Shown: positions 15,924 through 24,169, numbered from the stretch's first letter. The stretch is DNA of 35,339 nucleotides from a virus (IMGVR_UViG_3300049811_000173:1-35339), one strand, 5' to 3'. Numbers and translations are program-made. Notes: a model not told the origin generated them from the sequence alone.

Positions 15924-17006
15924 ATGACCGACGCAATGGGGGACGAGCTCCCCAATCCATCTCCAGCGGTCGGCTCGCCCGGCCACGTGCAGGACCACAT
16001 CAACCTCCGCAAGGAGTTGGTCGACACGCAGGCGTTCGTGCAGGAGCTCCTCGACACCCGACCGCGCATCATCGGCACGGTGACCCAAGAGTCGAATCTT
16101 CCGAGCACGGGCGCTTACGGCGAGCATTGGCTCGTCGGCAACGAGGGCGACCTCTGGGGCTACGACCCCAACGTGACTCCTCCATGGACCTACGTCGGCA
16201 ACATCGCTGGCCCGCAGGGTCAGCCCGGCACCAACGGCACGATCGTCGGCGTCCTCGACTTCGGCGAAACCCCGCCACCCGGCACGCTTGCGGGGACGCT
16301 GTGGTTCGTGGCCGATGAGGGCGAGACCGTGCCCGGCCCCGACCTCACGCCGACCTACGTCGGCGGCGCCGCCAACGACGCGAGTACGACGGCACTCGGG
16401 ATCACGATGCCAGCCTTCTCTCCGGGCGACGTGGCCGTACTGGCGACGGTGGTGAACACGACCGACGCCACCACCACCGTGAGTCAGGCAGGCTGGACCG
16501 AGATCAGCGGTTCGGCCGTTCAGAGCGGCAACCTTCACCTGAAGTTCTGGACGAAGGTGCTGCAGGCCGGCGACGGCAACTTCACCATCAACAAGACCGG
16601 CGTAGCCGTGCGCATGGCGGCGGCAATGATGATCTTCCGCAACGTCGACTTGACGGCCAACCAGCCGCAGAACTTCGCTTACCGTCAGGTCAGCAGCGGC
16701 ACCACCAACTACGCACCGTCGGTCACGCCAGCGGTCGACTCCATCGTGTGCGGCTTCTGGCTCGAGCAGAAGGACGCCAGTGGCTCCGGTGCGTTCACGC
16801 TGACCAAGCCCGCCGACTGGACAGCTGGCCCCGCTGCCCTGTCGGCGGCCACGGGCTCCAAGGCATGCAGCGCCGCTGCGGCCTACCACCTCGCGGTCGC
16901 CAACGGCGCCGCCCGACCCACCACGGGCGGCCGTGACTGGGTGCGGAGCATCGCTGGTACCGGCGCCCTCGGGCTGGCGACCATCGCCCTCAAGAAGAAG
17001 GTCTGA
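15924..17006 (+). CDS. Minor tail/fibre protein with short collagen-like linker
   Basis: A 360-residue protein with AAGGAG (15911-15916) before the ATG. Residues about 20-50 look like a fibre coiled coil (HVQDHINLRKELVDTQAFVQELL), followed by a small domain with EHWLVGNEGDLWGYD, common in phage fibres. Next come a brief Gly-X-Y-like stretch (GPQGQPGTNG, about 93-102) and a second short domain containing GTLWFVADEG. Residues about 140-360 are a Gly/Ala/Thr-rich beta domain (FSPGDVAVLATVVN, FTINKTGVAVRM, then DWVRSIAGTGALGLATIALKKK). The N terminus likely attaches to the baseplate and the C terminus reaches the receptor. The layout is like other actinophage tail fibres. Confidence 0.6.
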   Translation: MTDAMGDELPNPSPAVGSPGHVQDHINLRKELVDTQAFVQELLDTRPRIIGTVTQESNLPSTGAYGEHWLVGNEGDLWGYDPNVTPPWTYVGNIAGPQGQPGTNGTIVGVLDFGETPPPGTLAGTLWFVADEGETVPGPDLTPTYVGGAANDASTTALGITMPAFSPGDVAVLATVVNTTDATTTVSQAGWTEISGSAVQSGNLHLKFWTKVLQAGDGNFTINKTGVAVRMAAAMMIFRNVDLTANQPQNFAYRQVSSGTTNYAPSVTPAVDSIVCGFWLEQKDASGSGAFTLTKPADWTAGPAALSAATGSKACSAAAAYHLAVANGAARPTTGGRDWVRSIAGTGALGLATIALKKKV

Positions 17007-17009
17007 CTC

Positions 17010-18872
17010 ATGCCGGTTCGGCTGTGGGATGGTGCTGCGTGGGTCGACGGGACCATGCACATTGCGAATGGCTCCGGGGGCTTGGTCCCCGGCGTCGTTC
17101 GCCAGTGGCCGTGGCTGGGCGGCGACGATCTGGTCGGTGAGCTCAACTACCCGGTCTACGCCGGGAATCGCTTCGGCATGTCCGAAGCGAACGAGAACAC
17201 GCTCTTCGCCGCGAACACCCTCTTCACGAACCCAAATCTGCAGGCTGTGTTGCCTCGGATTTGTGGGGCTTGCGATCTTCGTGTCCTCACCGGTGAGACT
17301 GGGGTCAATTCGCTGGTCTTGTCCTTCAACTCGATCACCGAGACCACGGCGTCCCAGTGGAACAGCAAGACGATCCCTTCCCCCCTTGGTGGCGGTTCTG
17401 CTCAGCCCGCCACCTTCTGGGACAACGCGAGCTACCCGGCCAAGAGTGTGGCGCGCATCTGGGCCGGGAAGCAGGTGCTCATGCCGACCATCAAGGTCGC
17501 GGCCGCAGTGACCCCGCTGATCGACTGGGTGGAGGCCAACAACGCTTTCGGCAACATCATCGCGGTCTCGGAGGCCTACTCCGAGTGCACCACGATGGCC
17601 GCCGCCAACCTGAATGTCCTCTACAAGATTCCGAGTGGCGCGCCCGGTGACGGAACCGTCGCCAGTCCGGCGACCATCGCCGCTGCCGGGATCATGGGCG
17701 TGCAGATGCCAGCCGGGAACGTCAATCTCACCATCGTCAACGCCTGCAAGGCCGCTGGACTCAAGGTCTGGGTCTACACGGTCAACACGAACGCGCTTGC
17801 CGAGGCCCAGATTGCACTCGGCGTGGACGGCATCTACACCGACAACCCCTCAACGGCAACCCAGCCCGTCGCACCGCCGCCACCGAGTGGCGACCTGCCG
17901 GTGGTCTACGGCTACGGCGCCGACGTGGGCGGCGGCACATGGAACGGCGTCAGCGGCCAGATGGCCAGAGGTCTCCTGAAGCCGGGTGTCGTTCGCATCT
18001 TCACGGGAAGTGGCAATGCCTCTGGATTGCCACAGAGCTTCATCACGCAGGCCAAGAACCAGGGCGCTGCGATCTGGGTGTCGTGGAAGCCAAGCGCGTC
18101 GATCGGCGGCGGCATGGAGAACCCCTCTAGCTGGGCGCCTTCTTCGGTCAATTGGCTGAAGACGAACGTCGGCAAGAACACGCCATGCTTCATGTGCGTG
18201 TGGCACGAGCCAGAGGGCGACGACAGCCGCAACGGTCGCCCGGTGTCCACGTGGCAGGCCATCTGGCGCGATGCACACAGCGCCTTGTACGAGCAGTGTC
18301 TCGCTGCACGCGCCGAGGGGTACCAGTTCTACGTCGCCCCGATCATTTGTGACTGGACCTTCTGGGATACCAGCAAGGGAAGTGCACAGACGTGGTACCC
18401 CGCCTCTTGGACCGAGTACGACCTGATGGGGTGGGATATGTACCCCCGCGGCCAGAAGGCAAGCGGGTCACGCATGATCGCTCGCTTGGCGACCCTCGGC
18501 GACTACCAGCCGGACATCTACAACTCCGAGCAGCGAACCAACTCGGGAGCTCGAAACGACTCGTACCGAACCATGCGCCTCATCGCTGCGCTGGCCAAGA
18601 GCAGGGGAAAGCCTTGGGGATCGGGTGAGACCGGCATCATCCGTGGGGCCGAGGTGGGCGGCGACTCACTTCACAAGTACAGCAAGGCTCAGCGCGCCCA
18701 GCTGTACTACGACATCACCAACGACCATCGCAACCTCGACCCAGCACCCTTGCTGTGGTGCTGGTACTCCCATGGTGGGTGCAACATCGTGGACGAGCCC
18801 GACCTTCAGACGATCGAAGCGTGGAATGCTTCGATTCGACTCAACCCAACCCAGTTCCCAGTCTTCCAGTGA
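17010..18872 (+). CDS. Tail protein: degenerate GDPD-like domain fused to GH26-like glycoside hydrolase
   Basis: A 620-residue protein. Residues 1-40 (PVRLWDGAAWVDG) are a typical minor-tail attachment segment. Residues about 48-285 follow the glycerophosphodiester phosphodiesterase (GDPD) barrel: ENTL at 62-65, CDL at 88-90, and the clear final strand GLKVWVYTVNT with GVDGIYTDNP. The catalytic residues are gone: His-Arg-Gly reads Asn53-Arg54-Phe55 and the His-Asp pair reads Phe106-Asn107. A Pro-rich linker (APPPPSGD) leads to residues about 298-615, resembling GH26-type mannanases. There Glu400 in WHEPEGD is the candidate acid/base and Glu540 in SGETGI the candidate nucleophile. The likely role is binding (GDPD) and cutting (GH) of host surface glycans. 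The GH family is inferred from motif pattern only. Confidence 0.7.
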   Translation: MPVRLWDGAAWVDGTMHIANGSGGLVPGVVRQWPWLGGDDLVGELNYPVYAGNRFGMSEANENTLFAANTLFTNPNLQAVLPRICGACDLRVLTGETGVNSLVLSFNSITETTASQWNSKTIPSPLGGGSAQPATFWDNASYPAKSVARIWAGKQVLMPTIKVAAAVTPLIDWVEANNAFGNIIAVSEAYSECTTMAAANLNVLYKIPSGAPGDGTVASPATIAAAGIMGVQMPAGNVNLTIVNACKAAGLKVWVYTVNTNALAEAQIALGVDGIYTDNPSTATQPVAPPPPSGDLPVVYGYGADVGGGTWNGVSGQMARGLLKPGVVRIFTGSGNASGLPQSFITQAKNQGAAIWVSWKPSASIGGGMENPSSWAPSSVNWLKTNVGKNTPCFMCVWHEPEGDDSRNGRPVSTWQAIWRDAHSALYEQCLAARAEGYQFYVAPIICDWTFWDTSKGSAQTWYPASWTEYDLMGWDMYPRGQKASGSRMIARLATLGDYQPDIYNSEQRTNSGARNDSYRTMRLIAALAKSRGKPWGSGETGIIRGAEVGGDSLHKYSKAQRAQLYYDITNDHRNLDPAPLLWCWYSHGGCNIVDEPDLQTIEAWNASIRLNPTQFPVFQ

Positions 18873-18883
18873 GCCGGTGACCC

Positions 18884-20485
18884 ATGGCCGACATCTACGA
18901 GGAGAGTTACTCCGACTACTACGGCGGTGAAGACCCCGCGGCTCTGGACGATGTCTACTCGGACACCTACGGCGACACCTACGGCGCGCCGACCACCAGT
19001 GTCGTCCACACCGTCGAGCCGGTCACCTTCGACACGAGCGCCACCACCGAGCTCCTCGCCCTGATCGAGGGCGAGGAGGAGTTGGTCAGCGGCGGTGTCA
19101 CTGGCGCACTGGTGGCAGACCCGGTGGTCGTGCCCGGTGGAACCGATCAGGACGGCGGCAGCGTCACGTTCGGGGCCTCTGGCGGGCTGACCACCGGCGA
19201 TCCGACCGTGGAATCGGGCGGCCGGGACATCGTCGTGGAGCCGATCAGGTTCGGTGCCACCGGGGCGCTGTATGCGCCCGCAGGGCGCTCGCGTGCCCAG
19301 CAGGGTCGTGTACTACTGACCACCCCCACTGCGGCGGTTTCAGATGCCCTGAACGCTGCACGCATCCACGTCTGGCGGGCTGTCGACATCCTGAACCGGG
19401 ACGAATCCCTGTGGGCGGAGACCGTGCCGTTCACCGACGGCAACGTGAACGTGGAACTGGATCGCGACGAGCGGCGCACCCTTGCGTTGACCCTCGACAA
19501 CAGCGACCGTCGCTTCAGCCCCGACGAGCGTGAGTTCTGGTACGACAAGATCATTCGCGTGCGCCGGGGCGTGGTGGTGGACGAGGTTCGCTTCGAGTTC
19601 GACCTCGGGCACTTCATGATCGACCAGATCGCGCCGGCGAACAAGGCCAACAGCGCCATCAGCGTCACGGGACGTGACTACTCGAAGGCCATGATCACTT
19701 CCCGCATCGAGGCTGCCCTGACCTTCAAGAAGGGTACGCGAGTCAGCGACCTGATCCGGGCACTCGCGGGCAACTGCGACATCCGCCGCGTGGCTGTGCC
19801 GTGGACCGCCGAAACGCTCCTCAAGGACACCACCTTCGACGCCGACACCTCGAGGTGGGCTATCGCGAAGGACATCGCGACGGCCTTCAACTACGAGCTC
19901 TACTTCAGTGCCAGCGGTGAGTTGGTCATGCGGCCGCAGCGGGACCCGGTCACGAGCCCGACCGTGCTGACCCTCGGCCCGTCGGCAGGCAACGTGGTCG
20001 ACCTCACCCCGTCGACCAACGACGGCGAGCTCTTCAATCACGTGGTGGTGGTGTCGACCGTCGGGGACACCACGCTGCCGGTGTGGGCTGCGGCCGAGAA
20101 CAACGAGCCGTCCAGCCCCAGTCGCATCAGCCGCATCGGTCGGCGCACCAAGAAGATCGAGTCTGCGGTTGCGACGACGAGGGAGCAGTGCCTCGAGCTC
20201 GCCAAGACCTACCTGTCGGTTGCGGCTCTGGAGCAGTACGACGTTGCCTTCTCGTCGCTGAACTACCCGTGGCTGGAGGTGGGCGACATCGTGAGGGTCG
20301 ACAACCCGGAGGCCCTGCCCGGTGACCCCAGTCGGTTCCTGCTGACCTCCCTGACCGTCCCGCTGAAGGTCGGCGCGATGAGCGGCAACTGCAAGCGCGT
20401 CACCGTTGTGGGTCGCGACTACTCCCTGAGCGAGTCTGGCGAAGAGTCGCCTGACCTCGTTTGGGGTGACGAGTTGGCGGCATGA
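18884..20485 (+). CDS. Tail hub/baseplate protein
   Basis: A 533-residue protein. Residues 1-35 are an unusual Tyr/Asp/Gly-rich segment (SYSDYYGG, DVYSDTYGDTYG), probably disordered or metal-binding. Residues about 40-135 contain imperfect beta repeats (VEPVTFDTSA, GSVTFGASG, VEPIRFGATG). Residues about 155-533 resemble siphovirus hub proteins: VNVELDRDERRTLALTLDNSDRRFSPD, ISVTGRDYSKAMI, a central FTFDADTSRW-like helix region, and YPWLEVGDIVRVDNPEA. DUF5047-type and gp27-like hubs have the same strand order. It should form the ring that closes the tail tube and anchors fibres and spike. Its stop overlaps the next ATG (ATGA), coupling it to a spike-like protein. Confidence 0.65.
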   Translation: MADIYEESYSDYYGGEDPAALDDVYSDTYGDTYGAPTTSVVHTVEPVTFDTSATTELLALIEGEEELVSGGVTGALVADPVVVPGGTDQDGGSVTFGASGGLTTGDPTVESGGRDIVVEPIRFGATGALYAPAGRSRAQQGRVLLTTPTAAVSDALNAARIHVWRAVDILNRDESLWAETVPFTDGNVNVELDRDERRTLALTLDNSDRRFSPDEREFWYDKIIRVRRGVVVDEVRFEFDLGHFMIDQIAPANKANSAISVTGRDYSKAMITSRIEAALTFKKGTRVSDLIRALAGNCDIRRVAVPWTAETLLKDTTFDADTSRWAIAKDIATAFNYELYFSASGELVMRPQRDPVTSPTVLTLGPSAGNVVDLTPSTNDGELFNHVVVVSTVGDTTLPVWAAAENNEPSSPSRISRIGRRTKKIESAVATTREQCLELAKTYLSVAALEQYDVAFSSLNYPWLEVGDIVRVDNPEALPGDPSRFLLTSLTVPLKVGAMSGNCKRVTVVGRDYSLSESGEESPDLVWGDELAA

Positions 20486-20997
20486 GCCTCGGTAGCCCGG
20501 CGTTCGCCGCGGCACTGCGCGACCTGATTGTCAAGATGGTGCGCCGCGAGGTGGCCCAGCTGCACCCCCCGGCCACCTACGGGGTGGTGAAGGGCTTCGA
20601 TCGTCGCGCATTGACCGCAGACGTGCTCCTGCCGGGCGCCACCGAGCCGGTGGTGGTGCGCATGGGTGCCGTTCAGCCGCAGCAGGCCGGGCAGAAGGTC
20701 AGGTTGTCGATGGTGAACGGTGACCCGTTCATCGAGAACGTCGTGGGGCCTGCCTTCTTCGTCGGCATCGCTGGTCGGGCCAACGGCTTGCAGGGGGACA
20801 CTCCAGCACCAGAGGCGGAAGCTGTTGACTTCACGCGCTCGGGTGGGCTGATGTTCAGCGGTCTCGAGCCGCCCACGGAGTTCATCGGGGACAACGGGGA
20901 CTTCTACTTGCAGGTCCTCGAGACCGGTGGCCGCAGGCTGTACGGGCCGAAGCTGGACGGCGTCTGGCCCGCTCCGTTCACGCTCTCCGGTGCCTGA
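20482..20997 (+). CDS. OB-fold baseplate spike-like protein
   Basis: A 171-residue protein coupled to the hub gene by a 4-base overlap. An N-terminal helix (ALRDLIVKMVRREVAQL) is followed at about 30-90 by an OB-fold-like barrel: ATYGVVKGFDRRALTADVLLPG, VVVRMGAVQPQQAGQKVRLSMVNGDPFIENVVGP. This is the pattern of gp45/gp5 N-terminal domains in baseplate spikes and of actinophage proteins next to hubs. The remainder is short strands ending GRRLYGPKLDGVW. No lysozyme or beta-helix domain follows, so it would be a small cap or plug at the tail tip. The assignment is by fold pattern and context. Confidence 0.5.
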   Translation: MSLGSPAFAAALRDLIVKMVRREVAQLHPPATYGVVKGFDRRALTADVLLPGATEPVVVRMGAVQPQQAGQKVRLSMVNGDPFIENVVGPAFFVGIAGRANGLQGDTPAPEAEAVDFTRSGGLMFSGLEPPTEFIGDNGDFYLQVLETGGRRLYGPKLDGVWPAPFTLSGA

Positions 20998-21045
20998 CAG
21001 GGCCACCAAGCCCGCTGTAGGGTTCAGCTGATCTGAAGGGACGAC

Positions 21046-21912
21046 ATGAGCACAACCACGCCGATCCAGAGCCTTCCGGTACCGGAGTCGACTGACACGC
21101 CGAACATCCCCGGCAACCTCATGACGCTGGCGCAGGCCATCGAGAACAAGCTCGTCATGCGGTTCGCCAGTGTCACGGCCCGGAACTCCGCCATCCCGAC
21201 CCCGATCGACGGCATGGTGGCCTACGTCGAGGACATCGGCGAGATGCAGGTGTACGAGGACGCCGCATGGCGCACGTTCTTCACAGCGAAGGACCCCGGC
21301 TCGGGCATCAGTCGTGGGCATGTCTCCTCGTTCCAGAGTGCCTTCCCGAGTGACGCCCGGCCGGGGCACGTCGCCCTCGACCGCGACACCGGCCAGAGCT
21401 ACGTCCGCACCAGCGGCGGAGCTTGGGCGCCAGTGGGTGCAGCCAAGGTGATGGCCTTCGGCAACACCGACATCAGCGCACCCGGCACCGCCACCAGCGA
21501 GGGGACATCCAGTCAGTCCGTGGCCTTCTCGATCACGACCACTGCGCCGAACACCGACTTGCACATCGACGGCACTGGCAAGTACGACCTCATGGGCGTC
21601 GGAGTGTTCGGAGGCGTCTACGGCGGCTGGCAGGACGTGGCGGTCTCCCTGAACGTGACCCCGCCCGGTGGCTCCCTGACCGAGATCAAGCGGCAGACCA
21701 ACCGAGAGATGAACACGGGTGGCACCGGCTCGACCACGGTGGGGGGGCCGACCCCACGCCATCAGCGCGTCCACTGGGTCTACAGGTGCGTCACGGCGGG
21801 TACCTACACCTTCGCCGTGCGAGTGCACTGTGGCTCGGGTGGCCAAGGGTCCGTCAACAACCGCGGTGGTGATCTGACCATCTCGCCGATCGTTCGGGTC
21901 ACTACCTTCTAG
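21046..21912 (+). CDS. Tail fibre/receptor-binding protein
   Basis: A 288-residue protein; GAAGGGAC precedes the ATG. Residues 1-50 (PIQSLPVPESTDTPNIPGNLMTLAQAIENKLVMRF) are the N-terminal segment seen in many actinophage fibres. Residues 50-125 include DGMVAYVEDIGEMQVYEDAAW and a second similar element GHVALDRDTGQSYVRTSGGAW, two copies of a small beta motif typical of fibre necks. Residues 140-288 form a Gly/Thr-rich jelly-roll-like domain with paired Cys/Trp features (VHWVYRCVTAGTYTFAVRVHCGSGG), a candidate receptor-binding tip. It is the last clear structural gene of the late region. Confidence 0.65.
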   Translation: MSTTTPIQSLPVPESTDTPNIPGNLMTLAQAIENKLVMRFASVTARNSAIPTPIDGMVAYVEDIGEMQVYEDAAWRTFFTAKDPGSGISRGHVSSFQSAFPSDARPGHVALDRDTGQSYVRTSGGAWAPVGAAKVMAFGNTDISAPGTATSEGTSSQSVAFSITTTAPNTDLHIDGTGKYDLMGVGVFGGVYGGWQDVAVSLNVTPPGGSLTEIKRQTNREMNTGGTGSTTVGGPTPRHQRVHWVYRCVTAGTYTFAVRVHCGSGGQGSVNNRGGDLTISPIVRVTTF

Positions 21913-21927
21913 AAGGAGTACCCAGAG

Positions 21928-22338
21928 ATGAAGCACGCAACGCCGGTCAGCCCCTACACACGTGCACTGCTCGCCATCTTCGCCGCGCTGTCGATCTGGC
22001 AGATCACGTGGCTCTTCCAGTTCGAGGAGCTCATCGAGGGCCTCCTGCCAGCGGCCATGAGCGCCTCCATGTGGGAGGTCGTCTGGTCGGTGGTGGCCGT
22101 TCCCTGCATCGTCGGAGCCGTCACTGGCAGCGACCTGTTCTCACGCATCGCCTTCGGGTTCGTTGCAGTGGTCAGCACCATGGGTGCGGCCACCGTGGTG
22201 GTCAACGAGCGCCCCATGGAGCTCGAGTTCTGGGCATTCGGGATGGCCGTGGTGCTCGCCCTTTCGTGCTTCGTGCTACTACTCTCACCGCTGCGGACCC
22301 CGCCCAAGGGGCTCGAGAAAGGGCTTCCTGAGTTGTGA
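21928..22338 (+). CDS. Four-segment membrane protein, lysis candidate
   Basis: A 136-residue protein starting 15 bases after the fibre gene, behind AGAAGGAG. Four hydrophobic segments are seen at about 10-30 (ALLAIFAALSIWQITWLF), 47-65 (WEVVWSVVAVPCIVGAVTG), 71-91 (IAFGFVAVVSTMGAATVVV) and 100-120 (FWAFGMAVVLALSCFVLLL), with short loops and a charged C-terminal tail. Size and topology fit a holin or other lysis membrane protein. Its stop overlaps the next GTG (GTGA), so it is made together with a second membrane protein carrying a coiled coil. Such holin plus holin-like pairs are frequent in actinophages. Confidence 0.6.
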   Translation: MKHATPVSPYTRALLAIFAALSIWQITWLFQFEELIEGLLPAAMSASMWEVVWSVVAVPCIVGAVTGSDLFSRIAFGFVAVVSTMGAATVVVNERPMELEFWAFGMAVVLALSCFVLLLSPLRTPPKGLEKGLPEL

Positions 22339-22709
22339 GCGAGTGGGTGGGGCTTCTCATTCTGGCTCAAGAGCAAAGTGGGCCAAGTCCATGGGTGTTG
22401 GCGTCAGGGGCAATCTCTGCAGTGCTGGTCGCCGTCCTCGGGCTGTACGGCTCCTCGCGTGCCGGTCGGGTCAGCCAGCAGGCGGCGCTGGTCCAGCACT
22501 GGGCGGACTGGTCGAAGTCCATCGCCGACTCGGAGCGTGCGTGTCGTGAAGAGCAGGCGGAGCTACGGCAGGGGTTCGATGACCTGCGGCGGATGAACTA
22601 CCACATCCGCTACGAGCTCGACGCAGCGAAGCAGGAGCTCGTGGAGGCCAAGGAGGAGCTCCGCGAGGCTCGTGACGAGATCGCTGAACTCAGGCGCAAG
22701 ATCGGCTAG
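22335..22709 (+). CDS. Single-span membrane protein with coiled-coil tail
   Basis: A 124-residue protein from the GTG at 22335. A hydrophobic segment at about 20-41 (WVLASGAISAVLVAVLGLYG) is followed by a long charged coiled coil, residues about 65-124 (AELRQGFDDLRRM, then heptads of ELVEAKEELREARDEI). The layout resembles second holin-like or spanin-like lysis accessories. It is the last gene of the + strand block. Its TAG stop (22707-22709) shares the CTAG with the stop of the facing gene. Without an outer membrane in the expected host, a classical spanin is less likely than a holin partner. Confidence 0.6.
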   Translation: MSEWVGLLILAQEQSGPSPWVLASGAISAVLVAVLGLYGSSRAGRVSQQAALVQHWADWSKSIADSERACREEQAELRQGFDDLRRMNYHIRYELDAAKQELVEAKEELREARDEIAELRRKIG

Positions 22710-22921
22710 GGGAACCACAGTCGGATCAGCCGGTCGCGGAACAGCATCCGCATGTGCACGGCAGGGTGGCCGTTGGCGCAGACCATCTGCCGTCGCGACA
22801 GGTCCCGCAGGTCGAACTCCACCGCATACTCGCCGCAGCCGTAGGGGCACACCAGCCAACGGCGGTACTGGCGGATCGAGTCGTCGTCCCACTCGGGGCG
22901 CTCGGTGGCTTCAGTCGCCAC
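22706..22921 (-). CDS. Small zinc-binding protein (71 aa)
   Basis: A 71-residue protein beginning at GTG 22921 with AAGGG eight bases upstream. A Cys25-Pro-Tyr-Gly-Cys29 knuckle and a later Cys48-Ala-Asn-Gly-His52 make a likely CxxxC/CxxxH zinc site, a small zinc-ribbon-like fold. The rest is basic and aromatic (RQYRRWLV; MRMLFRDRLIRLWF), compatible with nucleic-acid or protein binding. It overlaps the upstream nuclease gene by 11 bases, so both are co-translated. It is the last gene of the - strand block and ends in the shared CTAG. Its role is unknown. Confidence 0.6.
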   Translation of the reverse strand: MATEATERPEWDDDSIRQYRRWLVCPYGCGEYAVEFDLRDLSRRQMVCANGHPAVHMRMLFRDRLIRLWFP

Positions 22922-24071
22922 CGACTGGACCCTTGGGCTTCACCTCGAGTGTGCTGCCGGTGTGTCGCATCTGGATCAACTGCTGCAGTGCGGTTGCCTG
23001 ATCCGGGGTGAAGTTCTCCCGGGCGATCATCAACTCGTAGTCCTTCAGGGTGATCTTCGAGTAGCGGGCGTACACGTCGGCCCCGGCGATGCGAGCGGCC
23101 ACCGGGCCATCGACTGACCGCCGTCGGTTGGACTTGACCTTGATCGTGTACTGGTCGGTCTCGAGCTCCTGCACGCCCTCGTGGGCCAGTCGACTGACGA
23201 GGAGGTCCGTGGCCTCTTCGTAGAGGCTCTCGATGGCCTTCTTCGCGCCGGCCAGCTGGACTCGCATCTCGGCCAGACCAGCCAAGTCGCCGTCTGCGGA
23301 CATGCCGTAGAGGGGGTCAGCGCCGACGATGTTGCGCAGCGCCGTGCAGGAACCCTTGCGGGCGCACCAGCCGCACTCGAGGTTCAGTGTCTCTTGGGTG
23401 CCGTCGCTGTCGATCACCTGCTGGGCCTTGGTCTTGAGCCACTGCCACGCGACGGCGTGCTCGGCATCGGTCATTCGCACGCCGATGGCGTCGTGGCGCA
23501 GGAAGTCGAACTGCACCCAGATCACCGGCGCCTGCGGGTAGTGCATCTTGGCGAGCATGCCGTAGAGCGTGGGCTGGGGCTTGGACCGGAGGTCCTCGTA
23601 GGTCATCGGCACCATCTGCGACTTGTAGTCGACCACCCTGATGGAGCCATCGTCCAGCTGGTCCAATCGGTCGATGATGAAGTTGAATGTCACCGTGCTG
23701 GCCGATCCGTCCGGCATGGTGACCGGGACCTCGATCGACTGCTTCTGCTCGGTCGAGAGAACTGTGACGCCGTCCCACTTGGTGCGCTTGTGCCACTTGC
23801 GCAACATCTCGGCGCCCTCGTTGAGTCGCGCATCAGTGTCGAACAGCGACCAGTAGTGGCGCCCGTAGTGGTCGATCAGCACGTCCAGCTTGGCGCCTGA
23901 CTGCGCCTCGCCACTGGCGACGAAGTCCTCGAGTGCCCCATGGCAGGCCGTGCCGAGGTTGGCGGCGTCGCCCGATGGGGTTCGTGCTCGGTCGATCTGC
24001 TCGGCCTTGAAGCGGGCCTCACAGAGATCGAACACTCCGATGGATGTCGGTGACAAGCTCTTCGGCTGCAT
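22911..24071 (-). CDS. Cas4/RecB-like PD-(D/E)XK nuclease with Fe-S cluster motif
   Basis: A 386-residue protein from ATG 24071, chosen because CAGGAGA stands just upstream; a longer opening to 24203 covers a hairpin-bearing leader. It has the RecB/Cas4 layout: Cys17 near the N terminus, His44 and Glu48 in TACHGALEDF, Asp134 in NFIIDRLDQL, then Asp148 and Lys150 in VVDYKSQ. Later come Cys233, Cys236 and Cys242 (CGWCARKGSC). With Cys17 these make the four ligands of a probable 4Fe-4S cluster. The conserved Gln/Tyr motif after the core (QPTLYGMLAKM) is also present. Such enzymes are single-strand or end-specific DNA exonucleases used in phage recombination and replication. CRISPR adaptation is an unlikely role because no cas1/cas2 is nearby. 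Confidence 0.85.
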   Translation of the reverse strand: MQPKSLSPTSIGVFDLCEARFKAEQIDRARTPSGDAANLGTACHGALEDFVASGEAQSGAKLDVLIDHYGRHYWSLFDTDARLNEGAEMLRKWHKRTKWDGVTVLSTEQKQSIEVPVTMPDGSASTVTFNFIIDRLDQLDDGSIRVVDYKSQMVPMTYEDLRSKPQPTLYGMLAKMHYPQAPVIWVQFDFLRHDAIGVRMTDAEHAVAWQWLKTKAQQVIDSDGTQETLNLECGWCARKGSCTALRNIVGADPLYGMSADGDLAGLAEMRVQLAGAKKAIESLYEEATDLLVSRLAHEGVQELETDQYTIKVKSNRRRSVDGPVAARIAGADVYARYSKITLKDYELMIARENFTPDQATALQQLIQMRHTGSTLEVKPKGPVGGD

Positions 24072-24075
24072 TGAT

Positions 24076-24082
24076 TCTCCTG
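24076..24082 (-). promoter_or_regulatory. Ribosome binding site setting the nuclease start
   Basis: On the - strand CAGGAGA lies 4 bases before the ATG at 24071. No comparable site precedes other in-frame starts up to 24203. Confidence 0.7.
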
Positions 24083-24098
24083 TCCAGAGGAAGAACGA

Positions 24099-24120
24099 GG
24101 CCAGCGGGCTGACGCTGGCC
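24099..24120 (-). other. Leader hairpin before the nuclease gene
   Basis: GGCCAGCG (24099-24106) and CGCTGGCC (24113-24120) form a perfect 8-bp stem with a 6-base loop, 28 bases upstream of the nuclease ATG. It could modulate translation or mark an RNA end. The 165-base stretch 24072-24236 is the longest non-coding gap on the - strand and holds this stem, a second stem nearer WhiB, and possibly a promoter that I cannot define. Confidence 0.45.
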
Positions 24121-24169
24121 GAGGGACTGAGGTAACAGACGACCCATCCACACCTACAGGGAGAACCCC

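Noticed and set aside
22911-24071. Nuclease as part of a CRISPR-Cas adaptation module
   Set aside because: No repeats, cas1 or cas2 are visible; Cas4-like exonucleases are common phage recombination enzymes.
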